Positions 10,044 through 21,130 of a stretch of DNA of 64,000 bases are shown one piece after another; the first letter of the stretch is position 1; the number at the start of each line of letters is the position of its first letter. Position numbers and translations under genes: made by a program. The stretch is from positions 140,455,368-140,519,367 of the forward strand of contig JALGPY010000001.1 of NCBI GenBank assembly GCA_023055425.1, in the 5' to 3' direction. A model generated the notes under the pieces. That model did no database searches, was not told where the DNA came from, and was given only the letters and a program-made list of their open reading frames with translations. Source of the stretch: Linanthus parryae. Taxonomy: Eukaryota; Streptophyta; Magnoliopsida; Ericales; Polemoniaceae.

Positions 10044-13000
10044 TCAGTTTTGCAGGAACTTGTCGAACCAATCACTGGCTTGTATCACCATCAACGACGT
10101 CATCTGGTGTTTAATACCCGGTTGTGCTATCAGCTGCAGGCAAAATCAACAAAACAAATGATCAATCGAGTAAAAAAAACATTCACTAAGTCCAAGCCAA
10201 AACCAAATGTTCGAATTGCAATTGCAATTCTAGCAATGTAGATGCATTTTTCTGAATGCTGAAAAATCAACAACAATTCTATCAAACGAGAAGAGAAAGC
10301 TAGATTTCACTACTTGCGAAACCATGAATTTATTTCAAGTCATACCAATAGAATTTCAAAAAACAGGACATTTCTATGAATTCAAACATCTTCGCGACAA
10401 TCACCGATACAAAATTTATTTTATTTATGAATAAACCAAGATCATAATTGGCATACCTCGAAATCCAGGCTGTTGGCATCTTCATAAGCCTTGTGTGTTC
10501 TTGTTGTGGTAGCTTCCAGGCCTTCAATTGGGCATCGAGGATCATCTTCACCTGCATGCATGTTCAAGAAAATGTCATCTTTAGTTGTCAATCAAAAAAA
10601 AAGAAAGAAAAGATAATTAAATTGTGCGAAATCATACCGTTTAAGATGAGTAGAGGACGCGGTGCAATAAGTGGAACAGTGTAAGGAGAATCAAACTGCA
10701 AGTGTAAGCCTGGGGCAATTCTTAACCAAACCTGATAGATAAATAAAGAGAAATGGCATGTGTCATGCGACTTCTAACGTAATTAAGAAATTTTCAGTCT
10801 CAAAGAATGCATAGCTTAGAAATCTGAAGTTTAGGGCATCTCCAACCCCTCAAGGGGAGGGGGAAGGAATGGCCATGGGGTGGAGAAATACCCAACCCCT
10901 CAAGGGGAAGGGAAGGGTGGGGATGGGAAGGGGACTATTTTAGGCATGGGTGGGGGTGAGGGGGTGAACTCCCCATGAACAACCCCTCCATGGGGATGCT
11001 AATTAATCAAGTTTTGGGGGCATTTTAATTAAACTTAATTATATTTTATTTTTATAAATAATATTTTTTAATATGATTAATATATTTTAACTATATTCTG
11101 CATTTTCTATTCAGAAAACGGCACGTGTCAGACGACTTCTAATGTAAAAATAACTCAGATTCCTTACTAACCCTCTCCACCACTTCCTTGTCAATAGCTT
11201 CCTTCCCTAAATCTTTGCTCGCAACTGAAACCAGAAAAAAAAAAAAACAAAGTTGTCTCACAAATCACAGCGCATATATTCCGTACAATATTGGTCCATA
11301 CAATGATCCTTCTACTACAAAATCCAATGATTCAAGTTCTTCGAGTCATGTTAGCAAGTGAAGTTGCTTATTAACGAAGAATCTAAAAAAGATAACTCGT
11401 CAACACACACTTTTCCCGGTCACTTTGATAATAATTAGGTAAATTTTCAGGTGTCTCACCTTCAAACACCCTCTTGATACTGTCAACTCGAGCCTGCCAC
11501 CTGTCATGCTCTATAGCCCATCCAAACCCCTGTCACCACCACATTCACATAGAAACTCAACGTTTCCGAAACCCATTGGGTAAACACAAGAAATCAAATT
11601 TATAGAAACTTCTTTACCTGAACACCAATTATAGGCACGACCACTGAATAGCGGGTGTCTACAAAAGCACCAAACCACGCGTGCATTCCTGCAACCAAGA
11701 TTTTACTTTTACTAGTTAAGCAAGCCATAAACTTGGTAATTTCGAGTTCCATGTTTCATAAATTAGATTTCGAACTCAAACCTCCAAGTGATTCTCCGGT
11801 GATTCCTATCTTAGCGGGGTCTATGTCCTCCCTTGTTGTGAGATAATCAGCAAGCTTTATCAAATCCCACGCCTATGTTATTCGAAGTTTTCCATTAGTT
11901 TATCACCCAATTTTCAAACTACAAATGGAATGTATAAGAACACTAGGGCACAACCCGTGCCTTAAAGGCACTACTCCGAAAAATTTGCACACATGTTAAT
12001 TATTATTTTTTAAGAAAATTTATTATAATAAAATATAATAGATATTGATGAATTAATTAAATTAGAAAACTTAATAAGACCTTTTTTGTGTAATGAATTA
12101 AGAAGGTTTTTCAAAGTAGTGTAACAATTGAAATGATGAGAGAGAATAGTGGTCTTAAAGTTTGTCGTGGCTCCAAAATTTCAATATTGCCCCCAAAATG
12201 TTCAAAAATTTAAGAGTTGAGATTATTCTCATCCAATGGTGGAGGAGACAAAGATTTTGGAGACCAAGGGTAATTGTACATATAGATAGATGGGAGGGAG
12301 AATTACCGTGTCAAATATAAATGGCATTGTATCCCCATTTTCCCATGCAGATACGAGGGCATCTCTATAAGTTGTCAGACTGCTAGCACGCTCTCCGTGA
12401 TAACGGGAATCAATGGCGACGGCAACGTATCCCCTTGAAGCGTATGCCTGAAAGGAATGGAAGTATAGTACATCAAAACCCGTATGCCCCTAGGGCTTGT
12501 TTGGATGAGCTAGATTGAGATTATGAGATTTTAGATTTTTGAAATGAGTGGTTGAGGTAAAAAAAAAATACACTCTCTCTCCTCACTTCAACCACTCATT
12601 CTGATATTCTCATAATCTTAATCTAGCTCATCCAAACAGAGCCATATAGTCTTGGATTGACCGTACGAGGAAATATCAAAATTATGTACCTCCAGCAACG
12701 GTCGCACCCACTCTTTGCACTTATTCGTGCTATGCAAAATGACAACAGCTGGTCTCTTTTGGATGTTGCTTTCCTTCAAGCTCAAAATCAGAACGGGTAG
12801 TCGTCCTTGTTCTCCTGCCTATTTATGAACATGAGAGATTAGTGGCTATGCAAGAATAGAGAGTAACTTCTCGTCAAATCTTGTAAAGCCGATATGGAAC
12901 TCCCAACTTTGCTAGATTCATCAACGCAAACTACGGCGTTTTACAAGAGTAATCATTTCTTGGCTTTCTATTAATCAACCAATGTTTATGGAACAACTAG

Positions 13001-15197
13001 AAAATGACCTTTACGTAGATGGAACGAGTTGCTGGAGAGAAAAGACCCAATGAATTTGTATTAAGCTTAGTAGAACTCGAAAAATGTATAGGAGATACCA
13101 AAATGAGCCATTTTATCTTTAAAAAAAGAAACATTTCACCTGATTTTCAAATTTCAACCAAACAATCATGATGAAAAAGATATCTTGAGATGAGCATGCT
13201 CATAAAGCAGACCCCTTTAAGAAGAAAACTTGCAGGGAGCTAGTTGACTAAAATGGGTTATCAATGCTTAAGGATGCTAAAGATGTTGAGTGAAAACAAG
13301 ATTCACGCCGTTGATACGAGCCTGATAAACGAAGCATGTTGAAGCAAGAAACCAATACAACTTAGGCAGACTATCCTTCATAAAAACTGCGGAGAACATA
13401 TCTTTTCGTGTAAAGAAATGTTCATTTCTGCAAGGACTGCAGAAGACTAGAACAGAGGGGAAGCAGAATATGGAAGTGTCAAAGAGTGGTAGTAATAGGT
13501 AAATAAACTTCAAAGGATGTCTGATACTCAGTGACTTGACCCATTGTATGACTATTTGTTTGTTTTGCTCGCTATTGAGATTGCTGCGGCCTCTATAACT
13601 CTCACTAAAAAGGCCTAAATGCACAAGATAACTGTGAGGCAAATTCAAAAAAAAATTACAAAAAAAAAAGGTGAGACTTGGCCTGGTTTTGTCGAAAGAA
13701 TGGAAGATGTTAGAACCTATCCTCTTGGAATAGGCGATCATTTACTTGTTAGATAAATATGAGCAATATCAAGTCTCTAGTTCATTCAGTCTATGCTTTG
13801 CCTAACTGGAAATTGTAGAAAATAAAGAATGTTAAGCCCAATCAATCGAATGAAGGATTGAGAGTTGGTTGAGTGCCCGAGGCTAGGCTTTGGGTCCAGC
13901 TACTAGCCTATGGGTCCTCTTTAGATGGCTGATCTATAGTTCCCTTTGTAAGCCCTCACAGAGAGACCTGAGGTTTGTTGTGACCCTATTGGGATGCGTA
14001 GCCTCCCTCACCCTGAACTTTTTACAACAAATTCAAATGAAGGATTGCCCCCCCCCCCCCTTTTCCTTCAATTTTCTTCTCCTATATTCTAGAAAAAGGA
14101 ACTTGATATCTATATAACAAATCAGCTTGCAGCTTGAATTTGGATAGCTTAACCCAATTATATACATAGTCTTGCCGAATACGGCATTTCCAACCAACAA
14201 GTTTGAGACAAAATACTCTTCATCCTCTTTCTAATCCCAACATGTGAAGGGGAATAGCCTATTCGTGTTTCCCCACTTGCTTACTCTTGCCCATCCCATC
14301 CCATCCCATCCCAACATTTGATCATGCGATAAGAGGTCCCTCTTTTTAATTCAATAGGGAGAAAGCAGCTGAAGATATGACAATTAATGATTTATCTAAA
14401 TTTATCTAAACAAGCATACATTAATGGTGTTTGATGCAACGTAGGATTTTCTGTACAAAATCCGTGATCCCATTTGTTCCTAGAATTCCTGAATTCCACA
14501 CAAATTTTACATTGATACACTTGCTCTTTTCCCAATTTTGGACTACCAAGTAATTGAGAGACCACATCATGGTCTGACGGAACCTGAACGATCAGGCTCT
14601 ATGCATGTTTTCCGTTGCCTCACATTGAGACTGTTCAGCTAGCTTCTTTTAGTTCCATGTATGACACATTTAGTAATGGAGAAATTGAAGGAACCTATTT
14701 TAAGCATAATTTATTTATTTTTGTTGCAGCAGATTGTAACACTGGTGTGGTTAAGAATTTTCCAATTCTAAAGCCATGTCTCCCTCAGACTTCCAAATGT
14801 CGTGAGTTCAATAGAAGCTATTGCTTAGTCTATATAGCGGATGAGTACTAGAGGCAGCAATAAAATGATTTTGTGAGTTTCAATATTATATGACGAAAAT
14901 GGCAGTGATGGGTGGCGGTGATGGGTCGTGGTGGAGGTAGGTGGTAGTGGTGGTGGAGGTGTTAGTATGAGTTGTAGTGCTCCTTCACTCTCTGGAAAAT
15001 GGATTACGGATTTGAAATGTGTAAATCATTTTACATCATTTGAGGGAAAACATTTTACAGGAAAACATTTTACTTCCAACCAAACAGCACCAAAACACCA
15101 AAACAAGGGAAAACATTTTACAGGAAAATGTTTGACCACCAACCAAACGGAGCCTAAGTGAAGCAAATATCCCCATATTATACCGCTAGAATTTAGC

Positions 15198-15233
<36 letters not shown>

Positions 15234-17095
15234 CGGGTGGTGGTGCATGGCCGTTCTTAGTTGGTGGAGCGATTTGTCTGGTTAATTCCGTTAACGAACG
15301 AGACCTCAGCCTGCTAACTAGCTATGTGGAAGTCTCTTCCACGGCTAGCTTCTTAGAGGGACTATGGCCTTTCAGGCCACGGAAGTATTCTCCCCATCGC
15401 AGAATTCTCATTATGATTGTGTCAAAGTACTATACAAATTTTAAGGGTAATTGAATATGTTTATGGCCATTTTCTACCGCTATAATTCCACATTTATCGT
15501 TGTTAGGAGCTTGAGTTTTATCTGCACGCAGTGTATGGTATAATATTTTAGTTCTTAGGTAGAGTCGAATTGTGTGCCATTCAAGTAGATATTGTCCCTG
15601 TTGATCAACCCTGTTTTACTTATCATTGACATTGTCCTTGTTGAATGACATTGTAGTCATTGTTCGTTGAATGCAAGGGATGTCTTGTTAACTTCAATTT
15701 AGTAGTAACTGAGTTTGCCTTGTTTATTTCTTTCTAATAATGAATGCTTAACTAGGATCATTCGATGAGTCTGAATTGTGGTTTGATAAATAATAAAAAA
15801 AGTGTATTAAGCGAACTGCAAAGAATTCTAAACAAAAGAAAATAATTGAAAAAGAACAAAAGCGTATTGAGCTAAAACTAGTATGACGGTTAGGAATTCC
15901 ATTACTGATCACAAATCAAATGCTCTCCAACAAATTATAGAGGCTGCAAGTTTCAAGTATTTGAGACAGCAGTGTTGGGTTTGAACCATCCAACTGGGTG
16001 TTTTGACAAATTAATCCACGAAATTGAATTTATGAGGCTTACTGTTTGCTATATGAGTCAGTATAGGACAACCAATTTCCTCATGAATGAGTTCGGCTAG
16101 AATAACGGTGGTAGAGGAAGTCGAGTTCTCAAAGACCAAATAATTATTTCTTTTCCAAAAATGAACAAACTATCTCTTAACATATTTGTTTTTACCATTG
16201 ACATAGTCACACACATAGTTGGGCGAGATCGAGGGCAACAAACATAGATTTCAACAGGATAGGCTATGAAGACAGCTACATAGACAAACAAAATGAACAT
16301 CATCAACAAATCGGGGCACCGGAAGATGTACTAACCTCAGTGGTCAAGTAAAGATTTTCTTCTTTGAGAGCATCCTCGAGGTTAGGAATGTCTGCCCTTG
16401 GACAAGCATTCATCGCCTGGTACAAACAAACAAACAATGTTGTCAACCAAAAAACCCCCACAAACTCATCAATAAACTACTATTACCTCAGTTTCTTCTC
16501 TTTCAGCCTACTTCACTTTTTGTCACTATTCATTGGGTCACTCTGATCCGGTGATTTGATTAGCAAAACGATATCAGAATTTGATAATCTTTATATGGAC
16601 TTGTAATGTGACTTTTAATCTACAGCACCATGGAGAAATTGCCAAAAATAATATCGTTTTGCTATATAAATCATCGAGTCAAAGTGATCCAGTCACGGCT
16701 TAAAAAGTCAAAGTTGGACAATCCAGAAGAAACGGAGGTAGTTCTTCAACAATGTTTCCAGAATAAAGTGAAATCATCATGAAGAAACCTCGCTGTAGGT
16801 AGGCTTGGGAAATTCTTGATAGAGTGGATCGGTCACAGGCTCCCCCATTTCCACAGTCAACGCAACTGCAAAATTGTCAACGTTTTCATCAACAAAACTG
16901 AAACACATTCACAATCGTCACATCACACGCTCATTGAATTTTGAAAGACACCCACAATCACTGACATGCTTATTGAAAAAATCCAGATCAAGAAACAGAG
17001 AGAGGTGGGATTTAGTAAGAGCTCTGACCTTCAGCTGTTCGTCGAGTGCGGAGGAGGTTGAGGAAATCGGAGCGGAGCTTGTCGCCAATTGCCAT
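10044..17095 (-). CDS. Alpha/beta-hydrolase, tandem copy 2
   Basis: Twelve exons (gene order): 17029-17095, 16789-16865, 16336-16416, 12690-12818, 12307-12447, 11782-11872, 11618-11688, 11460-11529, 11172-11224, 10638-10731, 10457-10551, 10044-10133. All have GT-AG borders and the same phases as copy 1; the 1059-nt CDS gives 352 aa with no stop. The catalytic triad is Ser193 (GESLGG), Asp295 (GEDDPRCP) and His332 (PGIKHQMT). The loop HSTNKCKEW is the family form. Compared with copy 1 it has five fewer N-terminal residues, lacks one Lys before the last intron and ends QN. The frame stays open upstream to an ATG at 17326, which would add 77 Ser/Arg-rich residues resembling a transit peptide; I preferred 17095 by alignment with copy 1. 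Intron 3 is 3.5 kb and contains an 18S rRNA fragment. Confidence 0.94.
10834..11100. mobile_element. Rearranged copy of the intron 9 TIR element
   Basis: The left end GGGCATCTCCAACCCCTCA lies at the same position in intron 9 as the element in copy 1 (3327). The interior is shortened and rearranged, with the CCAACCCCTCAAGGGG block occurring twice, and the right terminal repeat is not seen. The right border is approximate. Confidence 0.6.
11943..12295. mobile_element. Unclassified repeat in intron 5 of hydrolase 2
   Basis: The stretch begins actagggcacaacccgtgcc and ends with tacatatagatagatgg. The 'cccgtgc' head plus 'atagatagat' tail is an end combination found in many plant repeats, and a similar head occurs at 47150 in this window. 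The superfamily is unknown. Copy 1 lacks it. Confidence 0.4.
12494..12643. mobile_element. Fold-back MITE in intron 4 of hydrolase 2
   Basis: About 35 bp at each end are inverted repeats (GGGCTTGTTTGGATGAGCTA against TAGCTCATCCAAACAGAGCC, continuing inward). The 150-bp unit would fold almost completely. The target duplication is not clear (TA flanks both sides). Confidence 0.65.
12819..16335. other. Large intron 3 of hydrolase 2
   Basis: This 3.5-kb intron has no coding exon. Part of it (about 13260-13350) aligns with intron 3 of copy 1 around the SINE site. It also contains a C run at 14049-14060, a GGT-rich stretch at 14905-14960, repeats of gaaaacattttac at 15045-15130 and the 18S rRNA fragment at 15194-15386. 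Confidence 0.5.
15194..15386 (+). pseudogene. Fragment of nuclear 18S rRNA gene in intron
   Basis: The sequence runs from TAGCAAGGATTGACAGACTG to AGGCCACGGAAGT and includes GTGGTGCATGGCCGTTC and GGTTAATTCCGTTAACGAAC. These are universally conserved words of the 3' major domain of eukaryotic 18S rRNA, in correct order and spacing. A few substitutions (for example in the segment around 15338-15350) show that it is decayed. It is antisense to the host gene, about 190 bp long, with no target duplication recognised. It is an rDNA-derived insertion, not a working rRNA gene. Confidence 0.9.
16484..16741. mobile_element. Stowaway-like MITE in intron 2 of hydrolase 2
   Basis: The left end ACCTCAGTTTCTTCT mirrors the right end AGAAGAAACGGAGGTA. 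Inverted similarity continues inward, including GATTAGCAAAACGATAT against ATATCGTTTTGCTATAT. Flanking TA and the CCTCCGTTTC-type end fit the Stowaway (Tc1/mariner) class. Borders are accurate to a few bases. Copy 1 lacks it. Confidence 0.65.
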
Positions 17096-17274
17096 TGTGG
17101 GTTGTTGATCGGTGGTGGTTCCGACGACGGTTTGTGATCGGAATTTATAGACTGACGACGTGGGTATTGATGAAGAAGAAGAAGAAGAATAGTTCGTTGG
17201 GAGCAAGTGGGTGGGCACGCGAGGGACGTCGAGGGCGCGCGTGAGATGGACCAGGCCTCGCAGGTGGAAGGATA

Positions 17275-17760
17275 TCACCGCCATCAGAAGGGGTGTCGCC
17301 GCTTGGGAGATGCCACGGGACGCCATGGCCTAAATCATACCCGAATAATTTTTTTGAGAACTCAAAGATGCGAAAGAGTAGCACCTTAGAGCATCTTCAC
17401 GAGATGTTGTAAAAATGGTCTTTGGTACAGATATACTCCCTCCGTCCCAACCAATTCTTGAAAACTGTAATTGGGTATTATACGGGCCTAGCAATTTCAT
17501 TAGAAAAAGAAAGTAAGAATCTAATAATTTTTGTATGGTCTTGTAGATTAAACTTTACACTACAAGTCCATGCAAAAATTATCAAATTTTTATCTTATTT
17601 TGCTAATCAAATCGCTATGCCCGTATAATACCCAATTACAGTTTTCAAGAATTGGCTGGGACGGAGGGTGTAGGTTAGATTTGCTCAAAAACTAACTCCA
17701 ACAATTAGTGCAAAATCTCATATATATTTGCATCGGGACATATTGCTCATAAGCAGTAAG
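17275..17760. repeat. Segment duplicated at 21131-21420
   Basis: This stretch, just 5' of the hydrolase 2 start, shares ordered blocks with 21131-21420: catcagaag.ggtgtcgccgcttggg, then gagcatcttca..agatg, then tctttgg.aca.atata and ctccaaca..tggtgc or equivalent. The copy here contains an extra Stowaway element (17436-17670). The 'gagcatcttca' onward part is itself MITE-like. Confidence 0.6.
17436..17670. mobile_element. Stowaway MITE upstream of hydrolase 2
   Basis: CTCCCTCCGTCCCA at the left and TGGGACGGAGGG at the right are classical Stowaway ends. TA target duplications lie at 17434-17435 and 17671-17672. About 60 bp at each end are near-perfect inverted repeats, so the 235-bp unit folds back. 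The duplicated segment near 21309 lacks it, giving an empty-site comparison. Confidence 0.88.
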
Positions 17761-17816
17761 TTCGAAAAGAATTGTAACAAAGCACAGGGGTATAACCCAT
17801 TGCAACAAAACACTAA

Positions 17817-18175
17817 GACCACCCACAGTGGTGGGCTGGATTGAGCTCGCCCACCTGATTAGGAACTACAACAGAGAGGGCTTGGAGGCGAGCTCGGCGC
17901 AAATCCGAGGTCGGAGGGCTTGGTGGATGGCTTAGAGGAGGTCGCGGGCGAGCTCAAGCTCGGTGGGGCAGGGAGTGATTTCAATTTTTTTTTTTTTGTT
18001 CACCAGGTAGTGGGGTAGGGTGGGGTAATGTAGTTACAATAAAATATAATAGAAGGGGAGGAATAGTGTTTTGACTGTTTTAGTTGTTATGGTAGAATTG
18101 TAAATACTAAGAAGATTAATAGTAGGATAAGGTGGGGACAGATGGGGGAGGGGGAGCTCACGACTCTGGATGGTC
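17817..18175. mobile_element. Harbinger-like MITE
   Basis: The ends GACCACCCACAGTGGTG and GACTCTGGATGGTC are inverted with some mismatch, and TAA directly flanks both sides (17814-17816 and 18176-18178). The interior is GC-rich at the left and GT-rich at the right. Length is 359 bp. Confidence 0.6.
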
Positions 18176-18304
18176 TAACATATGTAATTAACCCACTTAT
18201 TGATGAAAGTACAAAAATACATTTATGTAGTTATCCCTCTTTTAACTTGAAGTACAAAAATACACTTGGTTAGTTACCCTTGTGTTTTTGAAGTGAAGAA
18301 CCCA

Positions 18305-18535
18305 AGAGTCGACCTAATGGAGCCGGCCGTCGACTTCACCAAGTCGACAGTAGACCTGAACCAGTCGATAGTCGACATGCTATGGTCGACATGCCAGAAT
18401 GGGATGTCGACCTATGCACGTCGACTGTTGACTTAGGTAGGTCGACAGTTGACTTTGCTTGGTCGACTGTCTACTTGTCTACGTCAACTGTCGATATGAA
18501 TAGGTCGACGGTCGACCTATAGAGGTCGGTACAGA
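18305..18535. repeat. GTCGAC-rich degenerate array 1
   Basis: Eleven exact GTCGAC hexamers, plus several one-mismatch versions, occur in about 230 bp. They are often paired as GTCGAC followed at 2-3 bp by a second TCGAC, with pairs spaced roughly 20-30 bp. This is far above chance for a 6-bp word. The array is CpG-dense amid AT-rich surroundings and has no obvious coding role. Confidence 0.85.
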
Positions 18536-18560
18536 CATGTTTATCCTTAAAATTGATTTT

Positions 18561-18861
18561 GTTGGCCTTAGACCCTAACTAGGTTTAATTTTATATAATT
18601 CCAGACATGTCTACAAGACTCCAGGCTGTTGTATCATGCTATGAGGAATGGAGATGTGATGATGGTATGTATACGTACGTGGGACAAAACACTTAGTGCC
18701 AAAGGGTTTTGTTGACCTAATACCCTAACTATGTTTAATTTTGTATAATTTCAGACATGTCTACAAGACTCCAGGTTGTTGTATCATGCTATGGGGAATG
18801 GAGATGTGATGATGGTATGTATACGTACGTGGGACAAAACACTATAGTGTCAAAGCGTTTT
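18561..18861. repeat. Direct tandem duplication, about 150 bp x 2
   Basis: 18561-18710 and 18711-18861 are near-identical direct copies. Each holds a TTTAATTTT.TATAATT.CAG stretch followed by an ATG frame that reads MSTRLQ and then VVSCY.EWRCDDGMY. Only the second copy continues into a longer frame. Confidence 0.85.
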
Positions 18862-18936
18862 GCCATTCGCCTCGGTATAAGTTACGATAGACTAATCAGG
18901 GAGATTATGAGGCGGTTTCATTGGATGCTGCAATGA
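18757..18936 (+). pseudogene. MULE transposase N-terminal-like fragment
   Basis: A 59-codon frame that starts MSTRLQVVVSCYGEW, continues with DDGMYTYVGQNT and FAIRLGISYDRLIREI, and ends in TGA. The pattern (aromatic-rich strand, G-x-Y-x-Y-V-G, then a basic strand and ISYD.L) resembles the N-terminal domain of plant MuDR-type transposases. An intron-like acceptor (TTTCAG) precedes it. No catalytic domain follows; a possible continuation around 18940-19026 ends in TAG. I read it as a decayed fragment between the two GTCGAC arrays. Confidence 0.4.
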
Positions 18937-19206
18937 AAAGAGCTCGGTACGTGTTTCCAACTCCCCTACTGTCTCATTACATTGATAGAGTCCTGAAGTG
19001 GTGGGGAAAGCGTCGGAGAGTTGTATAGTGAACACGACATTGAGAGACTGTCTGAATCTCAAACTGTAGTGAAGTTAATGGTTTTATATTTTTGTAAGAC
19101 TATTGGTGACGTTGTATGGATGTTTAATATATTTGTAAGACTATTTGTGAAGTTGCATTGATGTTTGATTTGTTTGTTTCACGATTTCGTCACATTTTGG
19201 TCATTC

Positions 19207-19400
19207 TGTCGACTTAGCATGTCTACTATCGACTCGTACACATCGACGGTCGACGTAGCTTGTCTACGGTCGACTCATACACATCGACCCTCGACGTGTA
19301 TTAGTCGACTTTCGATGTGTACGAGTCGATAGTCGACTTGGTTTGTCCGGAGTCGACCATCGACATGTAGAAGTCGACTGCCGACATGTATTAGCCGACA
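19207..19400. repeat. GTCGAC-rich degenerate array 2
   Basis: Seven exact GTCGAC and many near-matches (ATCGAC, GTCGAT, GCCGAC) in about 190 bp, with recurring acatcgac and cgtacacatcgac words. The character is the same as array 1, and it lies about 670 bp downstream on the other side of the transposase-like fragment. Confidence 0.8.
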
Positions 19401-19461
19401 AAAACAGCAAAATTATGGCCAACCGCCTCCAACACCACGGTTTAGCCCATACAGTGGTTTG

Positions 19462-19462
<1 letters not shown>

Positions 19463-19496
<34 letters not shown>

Positions 19497-19599
19497 TATA
19501 CATATATTTGTATATATATATATGTATATATACATATGTATGTGTATATATATGTATATATACATATATATATATATACACATATATATGTACACATAC

Positions 19600-19648
<49 letters not shown>

Positions 19649-19738
19649 TATATGTATACACATACATATGTATATACATATATATATATATGTATACACA
19701 TACATATGTATATATACATATATATATACATGTATATG

Positions 19739-19778
<40 letters not shown>

Positions 19779-19954
19779 CACATACATATGTATATATACA
19801 TATATATATATACATATATATCTATATATATGTACATATACATATGTATGTGTATACATATATATATGTATACACATACATATGTATATGTACATATATA
19901 TAGATATATATGTATATGTATACACATACATATGTATATATACATATATATATG
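19463..19954. repeat. Long TA / TATACATATG microsatellite
   Basis: About 490 bp of alternating purine-pyrimidine sequence built from TATA, CATA and CACATACATATGTA words. It can form many hairpins on itself. All open frames in it (Tyr/Ile/His repeats) are artefacts of the repeat. Confidence 0.95.
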
Positions 19955-20025
19955 CAATAAAAAAAAATCCAAGCATATTATCTTGTCCTTCGTCCCTTCT
20001 CCAACGGCAAACACACAAACTTGAT

Positions 20026-21002
20026 ATGGCCGATCGTAATGGCTTGCAACGGCAGGTATGTAATATTAAAATATGCATGCTTTGTGATCGATGAATATTG
20101 ATCAATGTTGATTAAGTATTAAGCATGCTCCAACATACTAGTAGTATGTATTATAATCAACAACATTGTCTACGTACATGTACAATTGGTAGTCGCGGTC
20201 TTTATAAATTGTGTGGAGGTGTATGTGACATGAATTCACCGGCTCCAGCGAGTAGCAGAGACGGCAACCACCCCCAGGGAACATCCCGTCGTCTCTCTAT
20301 CTACTCCAGCCTCATCTCTATACTGATACTCTCTCTTAAGCTTCACAATCGGTGTGCGATGTCATTGCATGTGCGATTAACATCACTTAATTTTGCTTTG
20401 CATGCGTGTGTCGCGATTCTGTTTCGTTGATTCGTGAACAACATGTGATTTTAGATGGGTTTAGGGTTTTGCGAAATCCTCTCGTGAATTTCTTGATGGG
20501 GTTTATGGTTTGGCCTAATCTTCTGCTCATGATGATACTCTGATGTGAACTTAAGGTTATGAAAAATCCTTTCATGAATTTCTTGAAGGGTTTCTTGTTT
20601 GGCTTAATCATCTGCTCATGATAATATACCCTAACCCTAACGTATAACTCTATATTTTATTCTATGTAGGTGGTGTTCATATAGGAGGAATATGCGGAAG
20701 CTAATCGCATAGCGAGACTCAAGAACATTAAAGCCCGTCGCAATAGAAAGAAGCGCCATCCCGTTACTTGGACGAACACGGATATCACGGAAAAATGTGA
20801 TGACATCGTTCAACTGTTGAGGTACATATGTGGAGTAGATGCTACGGCTGAGAAGGATGAGACGAAAGATAAGAAGAAAAACAAGAAGAAGAATAAAGTA
20901 AAATACAACAAGGTGTCACAAGCAAATGATCAAGATCTAAATTCAGAATTGAGATCTAAATTCATTTCCACCTCTAGAGCAAATGATGTGGATCTGCTCT
21001 AA
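20026..21002 (+). CDS. Lys/Arg-rich gene fragment of unknown function
   Basis: A possible two-exon model: 20026-20055 (ATG, ten codons ending in CAG before GTATGT) and 20685-21002 (after the acceptor ATATAG), together 115 aa. The second exon is open for 105 codons, starts [19 protein letters not shown] and contains [13 protein letters not shown]. It then has a very basic Lys/Asn tract ([13 protein letters not shown]) that could act as a nuclear or nucleic-acid-binding signal, and it ends DVDLL. I do not recognise the family. The long intron and its position among mobile elements suggest a captured or decayed fragment. The second exon is better supported by its clean frame than the first. Confidence 0.35.
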
Positions 21003-21130
21003 CCATACAACAAGGACACGTCAGGGGGAAAGAGAGCGAGTGACAGACAAAAGAAATGATTTCTTACATGTTCCTGACTTGTCCTGTGATGTATGGATTA
21101 GAGCATCATGTCATATTTGATCTTGGAGCA

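Noticed and set aside
15194..15386. Active rRNA gene
   Set aside because: Only about 190 bp of 18S with substitutions, inside an intron and without flanking rDNA.
18305..19400. CRISPR-like array of short repeats
   Set aside because: The GTCGAC words are short, irregularly spaced and degenerate, in a plant nuclear context with no cas genes.
19343..20105. Several open frames of 117-230 codons made of Tyr/Ile/His repeats
   Set aside because: They are translations of the TA/CATA microsatellite in different frames and on both strands.
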